DNA from: Streptomyces liliifuscus
Lineage (GTDB): Bacteria; Actinomycetota; Actinomycetes; Streptomycetales; Streptomycetaceae
DNA: 64,000 nt
NCBI RefSeq assembly: GCF_016598615.1
Contig: NZ_CP066831.1
Location: 4,278,001 to 4,342,000 of the forward strand
Direction of reading: 5' to 3'
Shown here: piece after piece, positions 41,623 to 50,578 of the stretch
Layout: each line of letters begins with the position of its first letter
Numbering within the stretch: the stretch's first letter is position 1
The notes under the pieces: model-generated
The model's database searches: none
The model's input: only the letters and a program-made list of their open reading frames with translations
What the model was told of the DNA's origin: nothing
Made by a program: the position numbers and the translations under genes

Positions 41623-42768
41623 TCAGGTGGCCGTCGAGACGGCCGACAACCGGTGGACGTCCCGGGCCGTGCCCGTGACACCCGAGAGGAAGCCCTGGGC
41701 CCGGGGGGAGGCGCTCTCCGTGAGCCAGGCCGGGTCGATGTCGCACACCGCGACCTTGACCTCCGTGCCGACGAGAGCGAGGGGCAACGTGTGCACCACG
41801 GTCGACGGGAAGCTCAGGATCGTACGGCCGATGGGGCCGCGGCGGGCGATCAGTTCGAGCGGGAGGTCCGGGCGGACGATCTCCAGGCCGGTCTCGACCG
41901 CGAGCCGGTGCAGCTTGTCCGGGCTCTCCCTGCGGTGGGCGAAGTACCGGGTCGCGCCATAGGTCGTCGCGAGCCCCTTCACCGCCTCCAGATAGCGGTC
42001 GGGGTCCACGACTCCCGTCTCCACCAGGGACGTTCCGACCAGGTCGGCGCCCTTCGTGATCCGGGGAGGGCCGAACCGGGACCTCGTCCAGGAGAAGTCG
42101 TTGGCCGTGATGGTGACGCCCTCGGGCGTCTCGGTGATCGGCATGGAGGAGAAGACCTCCACCCGCCGTCCGTTCCCCGGCGTGAGCCGTCGGCGGGCCC
42201 GGGCCGAGACCGGTGCGAAGACCAGGTCACGGGCCCCGGGACGACCGCCGCGCCGGTGCCAGCGCACCAGCCGCTCACCCTTGGCGAGCTGGGAGACGAA
42301 CTCCATGGTCGCGGTCCCGTCGTCGACGACGACGAGGTCACGGGCCCGGGTGATGGTGAGCAGCAGTTGTACGTAACGGGAGAAGGGGTCGCCCATCACG
42401 ATCCGCTCGGCGCGCCGCAGAAGCGGGGCGAGTCCGCCGACCGTGTGGAAGGGGGCTGTCGTGCCGCCCCGCGCCTCCTCCCAGCGCACCTCGTACCCCT
42501 CGTCGCGAGCGAGCTCGGCCATGCGCCGGAGCTGTCCGCGGGTCATCGGGTCGGTGGGCGAGAGCACGACAAGGGTGAGTCCCGCGCCGGGCCGGGGCCG
42601 CCCGCCCTCCAGCTCCGGACCCGGGGGTCCGGAGGGCTCCGCGGCCGTCCTTAGGGCGTGGACATGTGCCCACTCCAGGACGTTGAGGAGCTGCACCGGG
42701 CTCTCTACGAAAGCCAGTGTGGCGGGTGCGGGTGACTGGGAGCCGGTGGACCCGGCGCGGGGACTCAT
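41623..42768 (-). CDS. Sialyl/polysialyl-transferase-like protein of the glycopolymer cluster
   Basis: 381 aa, no signal peptide. An ESPVQLLN segment near residue 22-29, DLVVVDDGTATMEF near 145-158, YFAHRRESPDK near 272-282 and SFPSTVVHTLPLAL near 320-333 match the layout of GT52 and polysialyltransferase-like GT-B enzymes, where a His-Pro/Arg-Glu region and a Ser-Thr/Ser-Ser motif bind the CMP-sugar. It is the last gene of a minus-strand operon with NeuB- and NeuA-like enzymes, so it probably transfers the nonulosonic acid into a cell-wall polymer. Assignment is from weak motifs and context. Confidence 0.6.
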   Translation of the reverse strand: MSPRAGSTGSQSPAPATLAFVESPVQLLNVLEWAHVHALRTAAEPSGPPGPELEGGRPRPGAGLTLVVLSPTDPMTRGQLRRMAELARDEGYEVRWEEARGGTTAPFHTVGGLAPLLRRAERIVMGDPFSRYVQLLLTITRARDLVVVDDGTATMEFVSQLAKGERLVRWHRRGGRPGARDLVFAPVSARARRRLTPGNGRRVEVFSSMPITETPEGVTITANDFSWTRSRFGPPRITKGADLVGTSLVETGVVDPDRYLEAVKGLATTYGATRYFAHRRESPDKLHRLAVETGLEIVRPDLPLELIARRGPIGRTILSFPSTVVHTLPLALVGTEVKVAVCDIDPAWLTESASPRAQGFLSGVTGTARDVHRLSAVSTAT

Positions 42769-42819
42769 CGACGTACGACCGTCGCTTTCCCTTGATCCTG
42801 ATCGGGATTCGGAGGTGAC

Positions 42820-43758
42820 TCAGACCGCGACGGGCTCGCCCGCCGCCGCAGCGATCTCGGCCTCGGCGACGACACCCGGGACGCGGCGCAGCTTCTTCAT
42901 CGGGCCGAGCTCGGACTCGTAGACCTTCTTGACGCCGTCGCCGAGGGAGGCCTCGATGGTGCGGATGTCGCGGACGAGGCGGGTCAGGCCCTGCGGCTCG
43001 ACGGAGGCGGCCTGGTCGGAGCCCCACATCGCGCGGTCGAGGGTGATGTGACGCTCGACGAAGGTGGCGCCCAGGGCGACCGCGGCGAGGGTGGTCTGCA
43101 GGCCCGTCTCGTGGCCGGAGTAGCCGATCGGGACGTTCGGGAACTCGGCCTGGAGGGTGTTGATGACGCGGAGGTTGAGCTCCTCGGCCTGCGCCGGGTA
43201 GGTCGACGTGGCGTGGCACATCAGGATGTTGTCGCTGCCGAGGACCTCGACCGCGTGGCGGATCTGCTTCGGCGTCGACATGCCGGTGGAGAGGATGACC
43301 GTGCGGCCGGTGCCGCGCAGGGCGCGCAGCAGCTCGTCGTCCGTGAGGGAGGCGGACGCCACCTTGTGGGCCGGGACGTCGAACTTCTCCAGGAAGGCGA
43401 CGGCCTCGGTGTCCCACGGGGAGGCGAACCAGGCGATGTTCTTGCTCTTGGAGTACTCGTCGATCTGGCGGTACTCGTCCTCGCCGAACTCCACGCGGTG
43501 GCGGTAGTCGATGTAGGTCATGCGGCCCCAGGGGGTGTCGCGCTCGATGTCCCACTGGTCGCGCGGGGTGCAGATCTCCGGGGTGCGCTTCTGGAACTTC
43601 ACGGCGTCGCAGCCGGCCTCGGCGGCGGCGTCGATCAGCTTGAAGGCGTTCTCGAGGTCGCCGTTGTGGTTGATGCCGATCTCGCCGACGACGTAGACGG
43701 GGTGACCCGGGCCGGCGGTCTTCGAACCGAACTGGCGCAGACGGGAGTTGGTGCTCAT
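42820..43758 (-). CDS. neuB: NeuB-type nonulosonic acid (9-phosphate) synthase, SAF domain missing
   Basis: 312 aa. Condenses phosphoenolpyruvate with a hexose or N-acylhexosamine (phosphate). The TIM barrel is complete: VVGEIGINHNGDLENAFKLI near residue 23-42, AVKFQKRTPEICT near 52-64, ASASLTDDELLRAL near 133-146, LSTGMST near 154, CHATSTYPA near 180 and GYSGHETGL near 211 with metal-binding His. The protein ends soon after (about residue 312), before the antifreeze-like SAF domain that normally follows in NeuB (about 345 aa or longer). The HAD phosphatase fused to the adjacent cytidylyltransferase suggests a 9-phosphate product such as Kdn-9-P. ATG at 43758, 14 bases from the previous stop. 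Confidence 0.85.
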   Translation of the reverse strand: MSTNSRLRQFGSKTAGPGHPVYVVGEIGINHNGDLENAFKLIDAAAEAGCDAVKFQKRTPEICTPRDQWDIERDTPWGRMTYIDYRHRVEFGEDEYRQIDEYSKSKNIAWFASPWDTEAVAFLEKFDVPAHKVASASLTDDELLRALRGTGRTVILSTGMSTPKQIRHAVEVLGSDNILMCHATSTYPAQAEELNLRVINTLQAEFPNVPIGYSGHETGLQTTLAAVALGATFVERHITLDRAMWGSDQAASVEPQGLTRLVRDIRTIEASLGDGVKKVYESELGPMKKLRRVPGVVAEAEIAAAAGEPVAV

Positions 43759-43772
43759 GGTGGAGAAGTTCC

Positions 43773-45086
43773 TTACTTGTCGAGGGAGTCGAGAGAAGGG
43801 CCGAGGATCCAGCTGGCGATCTCTCGGATCGCGCCGTCGCCGCCGGGAACGGTGGTGACCGCGCGCGCGGCGCCGCGTACGACGTCGTGGGCGCTCGCGA
43901 CCGCCACGGGCCAGCCCACGAGGGCGAAGCACGGGAGGTCGTTGACGTCGTTGCCGACGTAGAGCACGCGCTCGGGCGCGATGCCCTGTTCCTCGCACCA
44001 CTGCTTCAGTGCGAGGTCTTTCCGGTCGATGCCGTGGAGCACCGGGATCTGCAGCTTCCGGGCTCGGGCGGCGACGACCGGGTTCTGCTCCGTGGACAGG
44101 ATCAGCATCGTGAGGCCGCTCTTGCGGAGGGCCGCGATACCGAGTCCGTCCCCGCGGTGCACGGAGACGAACTCCCGTCCGTCGGAGTCGATCAGCACCC
44201 TGTCGTCGGTCTGGGTGCCGTCGAAGTCGAGGACGACCGCGTCGATGTCTTCGGCGGTCGGGAGGGTGCCGGGGCGGTTCGCGTCGAAGAGCGGCGCGAG
44301 GGCCCGGGCACGGGCGAGGTCGTGCGGGTCGTCGATCTCCAGGACCCGGGCGGGGTCGGTGCGGACGAGTTCCGTACGGCCGAAGAAGCGGTGCTTGTGC
44401 TCGCGCAGCCCCGCCGCGTTCATGGCGTAGGCGGCGCCGGTCTCCAGGAGGTCCTGGGGGCGGTCCTGGCGGCGCGGGCGGAAGGACTTGTCGTGGTTGA
44501 CGCCGTAACCGCCGTCCGTGGCCGTGGTGTTGGCGACGGTGGTGGTGCCGCCGACGGCCTGGGTGCGCCCGGTGTCGACGGCGGTCGGGTCGTCGTCCGC
44601 GTCCCGCCAGATGAACCCGTGGAAGGGCGCCACGGTCAGTGCGGTGTCCGCGCCGTTCTCGACGACCGCTCCGGCGACCCCGTCGATGTCCTCGCGGATG
44701 ATGAAGGGGCTGGTGCACTGCACGAGGAGTACGGCGTCGACGACCGAGCCGTGCAGCGCCTCGTGGGCGTCCATGGCGTGCAGGACGGCCGCCTCGGAGG
44801 TGGCGGTGTCGCCGGCGATGGCGGCGGGGCGGAGCACGACCTCCGCGCCGGCCTCGCGGGCGGCGGCGGCGATCGCCTGGTCGTCGGTGGAGACCACGAC
44901 GTCCGTCACGAGCCGGGCCGCGACGCACTCGCGCACCGCACGGGCCACCAGCGGCACGCCCCCGACGGGGAGGAGGTTCTTGGCGGGGACGCCCTTGGAG
45001 CCGCCCCGCGCGGGGATCACCGCGAGCACCCGGCGCACCGGCTTCACGCGGCCCGCTGTCGCCTGGCCCGCTTGCGAGTTGGTCAT
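43773..45086 (-). CDS. neuA: CMP-nonulosonate cytidylyltransferase fused to a HAD phosphatase
   Basis: 437 aa from ATG 45086 with AAGGAG 8 nt upstream. Residues about 15-265 are a NeuA-type nucleotidyltransferase: VIPARGGSKGVPAKNL near 23-38, VVVSTDD near 64 and LLVQCTSPF near 121. Residues about 275-437 are a KdsC/HAD phosphatase with the nucleophile pair Asp287/Asp289 in LDFDGTQTDD, LSTEQNPVVAARA, and the GNDVNDLPC motif near 388. The order kinase-free phosphatase plus CMP activation fits a pathway that makes NulO-9-phosphate, removes phosphate and activates with CTP. Same operon as neuB. Comparable genes lie in the S. coelicolor Kdn glycopolymer locus (SCO4873-SCO4882 region). Confidence 0.88.
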   Translation of the reverse strand: MTNSQAGQATAGRVKPVRRVLAVIPARGGSKGVPAKNLLPVGGVPLVARAVRECVAARLVTDVVVSTDDQAIAAAAREAGAEVVLRPAAIAGDTATSEAAVLHAMDAHEALHGSVVDAVLLVQCTSPFIIREDIDGVAGAVVENGADTALTVAPFHGFIWRDADDDPTAVDTGRTQAVGGTTTVANTTATDGGYGVNHDKSFRPRRQDRPQDLLETGAAYAMNAAGLREHKHRFFGRTELVRTDPARVLEIDDPHDLARARALAPLFDANRPGTLPTAEDIDAVVLDFDGTQTDDRVLIDSDGREFVSVHRGDGLGIAALRKSGLTMLILSTEQNPVVAARARKLQIPVLHGIDRKDLALKQWCEEQGIAPERVLYVGNDVNDLPCFALVGWPVAVASAHDVVRGAARAVTTVPGGDGAIREIASWILGPSLDSLDK

Positions 45087-45148
45087 TGGCTGTACTCCTT
45101 GAGGAGGGTTCTGGACGCCCGCGGCTCGCGGATCCGTCGGGAGGGCGG

Positions 45149-46510
45149 TCACAGCTCGCCCATGCGCCGGATGACGGGCGCCACGCGCTGCACGCCGTGC
45201 CGGTAGGCACCCCGGGCCGCCCGGCGCACGATCTGCCGCACGGGGCCCGGTTCCTTGTCGGCGTCGGGGGCGCCGGGCAGCGGGCTGCCGTCCGGGCCGA
45301 GGTGGTGGCGGGCGAGGATGCCGGGCAGATAGCCGGGCGCGGTGGCGGGCGTGTAGTAGGGGGCGAGGGCAGTGAGTCCGCCCTGACCGAGCAGCTTCGC
45401 GATGCGCTCACGGGCCGCGTCGAAGGCCGTCTCGTACGATCCGTCGGCGGCGACCCCCTGCCGGCCCACCCACTGCTCGTCGGGCGACGGCTCGTGCCCG
45501 GCGTCCAGCTCGTCCCAGGAGGCGAGGCACCCGGAGCCCACGAAGTGGTGGTTGCCGAGCGACTCGCGCACACCGAGGTCGGTGAGGACGACGGTGGGGA
45601 TCCGGCGGTGCAGGGACTCGAGGGCCGCCGTGGAGCTGACGGTGACCAGCAGGTCCGTACGGTCGAGGACCTCGCCCATGTGCCCGTACACGAGGCGGAA
45701 GTTGGCGGGCAGGCCGCCCGGGATCCGCTCCGCGAGGCGCTGGTAGGGCTGCTCCTCGATGTGCGTGGTGTGCTCGCCCGGCTTGGAGCGCAGCTTCAGC
45801 AGGACCTCGCGGTCCGGGTGCAGCCGTGCGTGCTTCACCAGCCGGTTCAGCAGGTACGTACGGTCCTTGCGGCTCTCCGGGACGGAGGGCTGCGCGGCGA
45901 AGACGACCGTGTACGGGTCGTGCTTCTCGTAGGCGGCGCCGCCGAGGAACGGCAGCGCGACCTCGGTCACGGAGGAGGCGTCGGCGCCCACTCCCTCGTA
46001 CACGGCGGTGAAACGGTCCGCGTCCTGGCGGGAGTTGGCGAGGACGAGGTCCGCGCCGTGCCGCAGCAGCAGCCCGTCGGCGAGCTTCTCGTAGACGACC
46101 CCCACATAGCCGGTGACGACGACGGGCCGCTTGACGCGCCCCGGTCCGAAGCGCTCCCGCCACTGGTACGAGAGTCCGTGCAGCATCGCCTGGACGGCGC
46201 CGCCGACGAGCGAGAGCACGACGAGGTCGTACGCGGGCTCCCCCTCGGTCCCGTCGGCCCCCTCGGAGGCGCGGGACATCTCCCGCAGGAACTCCACGGC
46301 GGTGACCTCCCGGAGGGAGTCCGCGCGCACGCCGACCTCTTCGAGCTGTCGGGCGGTGGGGGTCGCACGGCCTCGCAGGAGGTAGCCGTCGAGCCGGATG
46401 TCCGAATCGGCCGGTGCGATACGGTTCGCGGTGAGCGCGCCCCATTTCCACCGGGTGTCGGAATCGGCGAGGACGGCGACTCGCAGGGACTTCGAGGTAC
46501 TTGCTGGCAC
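45149..46510 (-). CDS. Putative glycosyltransferase of the glycopolymer cluster (DUF6716-like)
   Basis: 453 aa from GTG 46510; no ribosome site, but a TAGCGT -10-like element 7 bases upstream suggests a leaderless mRNA. GT-B-like layout: RVAVLADSDTRWKWGALT at the N-terminus, GYVGVVYEKLADGLLLRHGADLVLANS near 135-161, LRSKPGEHTTH near 241-251, and a second Rossmann region with LLVTVSSTAALESLHRRIPTV near 288-308 and GVRESLGNHHFVGSG near 313-327. Such proteins occur with NulO genes in actinobacteria. First gene of the minus-strand operon; divergent from the GT2 gene. Confidence 0.65.
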   Translation of the reverse strand: MPASTSKSLRVAVLADSDTRWKWGALTANRIAPADSDIRLDGYLLRGRATPTARQLEEVGVRADSLREVTAVEFLREMSRASEGADGTEGEPAYDLVVLSLVGGAVQAMLHGLSYQWRERFGPGRVKRPVVVTGYVGVVYEKLADGLLLRHGADLVLANSRQDADRFTAVYEGVGADASSVTEVALPFLGGAAYEKHDPYTVVFAAQPSVPESRKDRTYLLNRLVKHARLHPDREVLLKLRSKPGEHTTHIEEQPYQRLAERIPGGLPANFRLVYGHMGEVLDRTDLLVTVSSTAALESLHRRIPTVVLTDLGVRESLGNHHFVGSGCLASWDELDAGHEPSPDEQWVGRQGVAADGSYETAFDAARERIAKLLGQGGLTALAPYYTPATAPGYLPGILARHHLGPDGSPLPGAPDADKEPGPVRQIVRRAARGAYRHGVQRVAPVIRRMGEL

Positions 46511-46517
46511 GTCCAAG

Positions 46518-46523
46518 ACGCTA
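46518..46523 (-). promoter_or_regulatory. -10-like element of the minus glycopolymer operon
   Basis: TAGCGT on the minus strand, 7 bases before GTG 46510. Mirrors the TAACGT-7-GTG arrangement of the divergent gene. No clear -35. Confidence 0.35.
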
Positions 46524-46695
46524 GGAAGCGATTCCGATGTGCGGCCCAACCAGAATGCAACAAAGGGTTAACAGCACATCGCCGAATGGCGAATCAGCCC
46601 CGGATCGGCAGCGCAAAAGACCTGATTCACCAATCCGCCACGCGTCGTTCACCTTGTATCTCACCAGCGGTCAAGACGAATGTCGGGCCGCCGCC

Positions 46696-46701
46696 TAACG
46701 T
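46696..46701 (+). promoter_or_regulatory. -10-like element of the plus glycopolymer operon
   Basis: TAACGT, 7 bases before GTG 46709, with no ribosome site between. Suggests a leaderless transcript. Confidence 0.35.
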
Positions 46702-46708
46702 CACTCGG

Positions 46709-47686
46709 GTGGTCAAGCTCTCCGTCATCGTGCCGTTCTACAACGTGCAGCAATACGCACCCGACACCCTGAGGAGTCTGCGTGCGAACGCACGCGAGGA
46801 CTTCGAATTCATTCTCGTCGACGACTGTTCGCGCGACGAGACCCCGGACATCCTCGCGCGCGCGGAGCGCGAGCTCCCGGGCGCGGTGCATGTCAGACAC
46901 GAGCAGAACGGAGGGCTGGCCACCGCGCGCAACACGGGAATCGACGCGGCACGCGGCGAATATCTCACGTTCCTCGACGGGGACGACTGGCTGGCCCCCG
47001 GCTATTACGAGCAACTCCTGGGCGCCATCGAGGACTTGGGGTGCGACTTCGTCCGTACCGACCATGTCCAGTGCACCGCGCGGGCCCGTGCCATCCACCG
47101 CGTGCCGCACGGCAGGCGCGGTGTCGTACTGAATCCGCGCGAGGCGATCCTGCCCGCCGACCGGTCCACCTCCGTCGACTACGCCTACGCCTGGGCGGGC
47201 ATCTACCACCGACGGCTGGTCGACCGTGGCCTGCTGCACTTCACCGACGGGCTGCGCACGGCCGAGGACCGGCCGTGGATCTGGAAGCTCCACCGGGAGG
47301 CCGAGTCCTTCGCCACGGTGGGGCTGCTCGGCGTGTTCTACCGGCGCGGTGTCGCGTCCTCGCTGACCCAGATCGGCGATGTGCGCCAGCTCGATTTCAT
47401 TCGCGCGTTCGACCAGGTCGTCGTGGAAACCGCGCAGGACCCGGACGCGGACAAACTGCTTCCCAAGGCCGTGCGCACATATTGCGCGATTATTTCCCAT
47501 CATCTGGGATCCATCGAAAGGTTCGAGCCACAGGTGGCACGGAAACTGAAGTCGATGAGCGCCGCGGCATTGCGCCGTATGCCGCAGAACGTCCTCGACG
47601 AGGCCCTCGACTCCATGGACATCCAGCGCGCCACCCGGCTGCGCCGACTGCGCCGCCGCCCGGCCGCCGCGGGGGTCGCCGCGTGA
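46709..47686 (+). CDS. Family 2 glycosyltransferase
   Basis: 325 aa from GTG 46709; the GT-A fold begins at once (KLSVIVPFYNVQQYAPDTL). Motifs: FILVDDCSRDET near residue 35-46, NGGLATARNTGID near 68-80 and the metal-binding D-G-D-D-W near 90-94; an acceptor/base region RTAEDRPWIW near 186-195. A basic tail (LRRLRRRP) ends the protein. Inverting sugar transfer to a lipid- or polymer-linked acceptor is expected. A much longer in-frame ORF from 45086 overlaps the opposite operon and is rejected. Overlaps the next gene by 4 nt. Confidence 0.88.
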   Translation: MVKLSVIVPFYNVQQYAPDTLRSLRANAREDFEFILVDDCSRDETPDILARAERELPGAVHVRHEQNGGLATARNTGIDAARGEYLTFLDGDDWLAPGYYEQLLGAIEDLGCDFVRTDHVQCTARARAIHRVPHGRRGVVLNPREAILPADRSTSVDYAYAWAGIYHRRLVDRGLLHFTDGLRTAEDRPWIWKLHREAESFATVGLLGVFYRRGVASSLTQIGDVRQLDFIRAFDQVVVETAQDPDADKLLPKAVRTYCAIISHHLGSIERFEPQVARKLKSMSAAALRRMPQNVLDEALDSMDIQRATRLRRLRRRPAAAGVAA

Positions 47687-49017
47687 CCACGCAGATCTTC
47701 CTGGCGTCGACGCTGTACGGCACGGCCACGCTGGCCGCCGCCCTCGACTCCGACTGTTTCGCGCCGGCGGACCGCCGCATCCTGCTCGTCTGCAACAACA
47801 CGGCGACGCCGGAGACGACGCCCGGTGTCGACGAGATGCCCGGGTTCGACCGGCTGCGCGAGCGGTTCGACGACGTGGTGTCGTGGAACGAGACCATCTC
47901 CCCCTTCCACCCGGGCGGCTGGGCTCCCCGGCTCGACGACGTCCCGATCTGGGAGCGGCACCTGCGGCTCGCGTGGGGGCTCGGCGACGATCCCGTGGAA
48001 CTCGCCGTCGAGTCGATCCAGGTCAATCCCGCGCTCGGCGTCACGCAGATCTTCACCGGCGCGCCCGTCACCGTGTACGCCGACGGTCTGATGAGCTACG
48101 GCCCCACGCGCAACAAGATCGACCCGCTGGTCGGCACCCGCGTGGACCGGCTGCTCCACCTCGACCTGGTTCCGGGTCTGCGGCCCCTCCTGCTCACCGA
48201 GTTCGGTGTGGACTCGGAGATCGTGCCGACGGACGCCTTCGTGAAGGTGCTCGCCGAACTGGTCGACACGGGCGACTCGTTGCCGTCGATCGACGAACCC
48301 GCCCTGCTGCTCGGCCAGTACCTCTCCGCGCTCGGCATCCTCACGCCCGAGCAGGAGGAGGACCTCCATGTGCGGATGCTGAAGGGTGCCGTCGAACTCG
48401 GCCACACCCGCGTGGTGTTCAAGCCGCACCCCTCGGCGCCGGCCCGCTGGACGCGCGGTCTGGAGAAGGAGGCCGAGAAGCTGGGCGCCGACCTGACGGT
48501 GCTCGACACCCCGGTCCTCGCCGAGGTCCTCTACCAGCGGATGCGTCCCGCCCTGGTCGTCGGCTGCTTCTCCACGGCACTGCTCACGGCCTACGCGCTG
48601 TACGGCCTGCCGGTCGCCCGGGTCGGCACCGCCACCCTCCTCGACCGTCTGACGCCGTACGAGAACAGCAACCGCGTGCCGGTGACGGTCGTCGACGCGC
48701 TGCTGCCGGACCTGACCGACCGCAAGGCGGTCACCGAGCAGCGCCGGGGCACGGACGAGCAGGGCCTGACCGACCTCGTGCGGGCCGTCGGCTACGCGAT
48801 GCAGCCGAAGATCTACCCGGACCTGCGTCCGGCCGCCGAGGCCTATCTGACGAAGCATCTGAACACGCACACCTGGCGGTACTTCAAGCGCAAGCGCCTC
48901 ACCTCGCTGGCGCTACCGGGCGCGGTCCCGGCGCAGCTGGCGTTCCTTCCGCGCAGCGCCGCGGTGCGCCGGGTGGCCCGCCGCGCCCGCTCCCTGAAGA
49001 AGGCCGTGCGCCGCTGA
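47683..49017 (+). CDS. Alpha-2,8-polysialyltransferase-family protein
   Basis: 444 aa from GTG 47683, overlapping the GT2 stop. The N-terminus QIFLASTLYGTATLAAAL is typical of the POLYST family. Later, VYADGLMSYGPTRNKI near residue 127-142, the CMP-binding VVFKPHPSAPAR near 245-256 and VVGCFSTALLTAYALYG near 286-302 (Ser/Thr motif) match bacterial polysialyltransferases. It probably polymerises or adds a nonulosonic acid from the CMP donor made by the fused NeuA-like enzyme. C-terminus basic, possibly membrane-associated. Confidence 0.82.
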   Translation: MTTQIFLASTLYGTATLAAALDSDCFAPADRRILLVCNNTATPETTPGVDEMPGFDRLRERFDDVVSWNETISPFHPGGWAPRLDDVPIWERHLRLAWGLGDDPVELAVESIQVNPALGVTQIFTGAPVTVYADGLMSYGPTRNKIDPLVGTRVDRLLHLDLVPGLRPLLLTEFGVDSEIVPTDAFVKVLAELVDTGDSLPSIDEPALLLGQYLSALGILTPEQEEDLHVRMLKGAVELGHTRVVFKPHPSAPARWTRGLEKEAEKLGADLTVLDTPVLAEVLYQRMRPALVVGCFSTALLTAYALYGLPVARVGTATLLDRLTPYENSNRVPVTVVDALLPDLTDRKAVTEQRRGTDEQGLTDLVRAVGYAMQPKIYPDLRPAAEAYLTKHLNTHTWRYFKRKRLTSLALPGAVPAQLAFLPRSAAVRRVARRARSLKKAVRR

Positions 49018-49326
49018 GCCCCGCTCTTGATCGCTCATCCACGCAAGCGTGTTCGGGGCCGGTTCCTCTGGAACCGGCCCCGAACGCGTGTCTGGCGGCC
49101 ATCGGCCCGTCCGTGCGAGAGCCGTACGTGAGGAAAGTGGAAATCGAAAACAACGGACGGGTGAACTCATCGAGTCCGGGTGGAGAAGGGTTGACCCGTG
49201 GGCCGGGAGTGGCCTGTGAGTCGGACTAGTGTGCTGTGAATTAACTGAGGCCCTCGGAGGCCCCGGGTCACGGAATCCACGGCCCGCAGTGCGCACGACT
49301 TCACAGAACGGCCGTTGAGGGGACCC
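49018..49326. other. Intergenic region between glycopolymer gene and acyltransferase
   Basis: 309 bases with the terminator at 49051-49085. A TTGACC hexamer occurs at 49191-49196 but no -10 at the right distance is convincing. Confidence 0.5.
49051..49085 (+). terminator. Terminator after the plus glycopolymer operon
   Basis: Perfect 16-bp stem (49051-49066 with 49070-49085), 3-nt loop, extendable outward by wobble pairs; 33 bases after the stop at 49017. Confidence 0.9.
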
Positions 49327-50487
49327 GTGACCGACATTCCCGAGGACACACGTACGACGTCCGTGGGCACGGTGGTCCGTGCCGTCCTCCCGGCGGCCGA
49401 CAGGCCCAGCCCGCCGCAGCCGAAGAAGCCCCGGGAGAACCGGCTGCGGGCCCTGGACGGGCTGCGGCTGATCGCCGCGCTGATGGTGGCCGCGTACCAC
49501 TACGGCGGTCGTGGCGGCGAGGTCACACAGGCCTGGGGGACCTCGGCGAAGGCGCAGTTCCCGACGATGCACACGTGGTTCGCGTACGGCTGTCTGGGTG
49601 TGCAGGTCTTCTTCGTCATCAGCGGCTTCGTGATCTGCATGAGCGGCTGGGGAAGGCCGCTGCGCTCGTTCTTCGCCTCCAGGGCGTCCCGGCTGCTGCC
49701 GTCCTACTGGGCGGCGATCGTCATCGTGACGGTGGTGTTCGCGCTGCCCGTGGTGGCGTACAAGACGGTCTCGCCGAGCGACACCCTGGTGAACCTGACC
49801 ATGATGCAGCAGCCGCTCGGTGCGGACCGGGTGCTCGGGGTCTGCTGGACGCTCTGGGCCGAGGTCCGCTTCTACGCGCTGTTCGCACTGTGCGTCGTCA
49901 TGCCGGGCGCCACCCGGCAGCGCGTGATCATGTTCTGCGCGGGCTGGACCCTGGCCGCGGTCCTCACCCAGGCCGCGAACGAGCCGCTGCTCGACCTGGT
50001 CCTGATGCCCGAGTACGCGCCGTTCTTCATCGGCGGCATCGGCCTCTATCTGGTCCACCGCGACCGGCACGACGCGTACGCCTGGGGCATAGTGATCGTG
50101 AGCTGGCTGATCGGCCAGCACCAGGCGGTGCGCGGGCTGTGGCACGCGCCGAACCCGGACTTCTTCTCCTACCGCACCTCCTTCGGAATCGTCCTCGTCG
50201 TCACGTTCGGCTTCGTCGCGGTCGCCGTGATCGCCCTGGGGTGGCTGAACTGGGCGAACTGGCGCTGGCTGACGGTCGCGGGCGCCCTGACCTACCCCTT
50301 CTACCTGGTGCACGAGCACCTGGGCTGGGTCGTCATCGAGGCCTACCACCAGAAGCTGGACATCCCGGCCTACGCGACCCTGCCCCTGACGGTTCTGTCG
50401 ATGCTCACCCTGGCCTGGCTCCTCAACCGGTTCGTCGAGGACCCGCTGACACCACGTATGCGCAAGATGCTCTCCAAGCCGCGCTGA
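49327..50487 (+). CDS. Membrane acyltransferase (OafA/YrhL, acyltransferase 3 family)
   Basis: 386 aa from GTG 49327 with GAGGGG upstream. About ten transmembrane helices. Family motifs: RLRALDGLRLIAALMVAAYH near residue 38-57 with the catalytic His, GCLGVQVFFVISGFVICMS near 86-104 and RSFFASRASRLLPSYW near 110-125. Such enzymes O-acetylate or acylate extracytoplasmic carbohydrates. Next to the NulO glycopolymer genes, it may modify that polymer; this is inferred from position. Confidence 0.85.
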   Translation: MTDIPEDTRTTSVGTVVRAVLPAADRPSPPQPKKPRENRLRALDGLRLIAALMVAAYHYGGRGGEVTQAWGTSAKAQFPTMHTWFAYGCLGVQVFFVISGFVICMSGWGRPLRSFFASRASRLLPSYWAAIVIVTVVFALPVVAYKTVSPSDTLVNLTMMQQPLGADRVLGVCWTLWAEVRFYALFALCVVMPGATRQRVIMFCAGWTLAAVLTQAANEPLLDLVLMPEYAPFFIGGIGLYLVHRDRHDAYAWGIVIVSWLIGQHQAVRGLWHAPNPDFFSYRTSFGIVLVVTFGFVAVAVIALGWLNWANWRWLTVAGALTYPFYLVHEHLGWVVIEAYHQKLDIPAYATLPLTVLSMLTLAWLLNRFVEDPLTPRMRKMLSKPR

Positions 50488-50578
50488 CGCCGGGTTCCCC
50501 ACCGACGGCGCGCGCTCTGTTCACCGGACATTCAGGTTCTCGAAAGTTCGCCACGTACCGAGGGAGAAGACTCATCAC

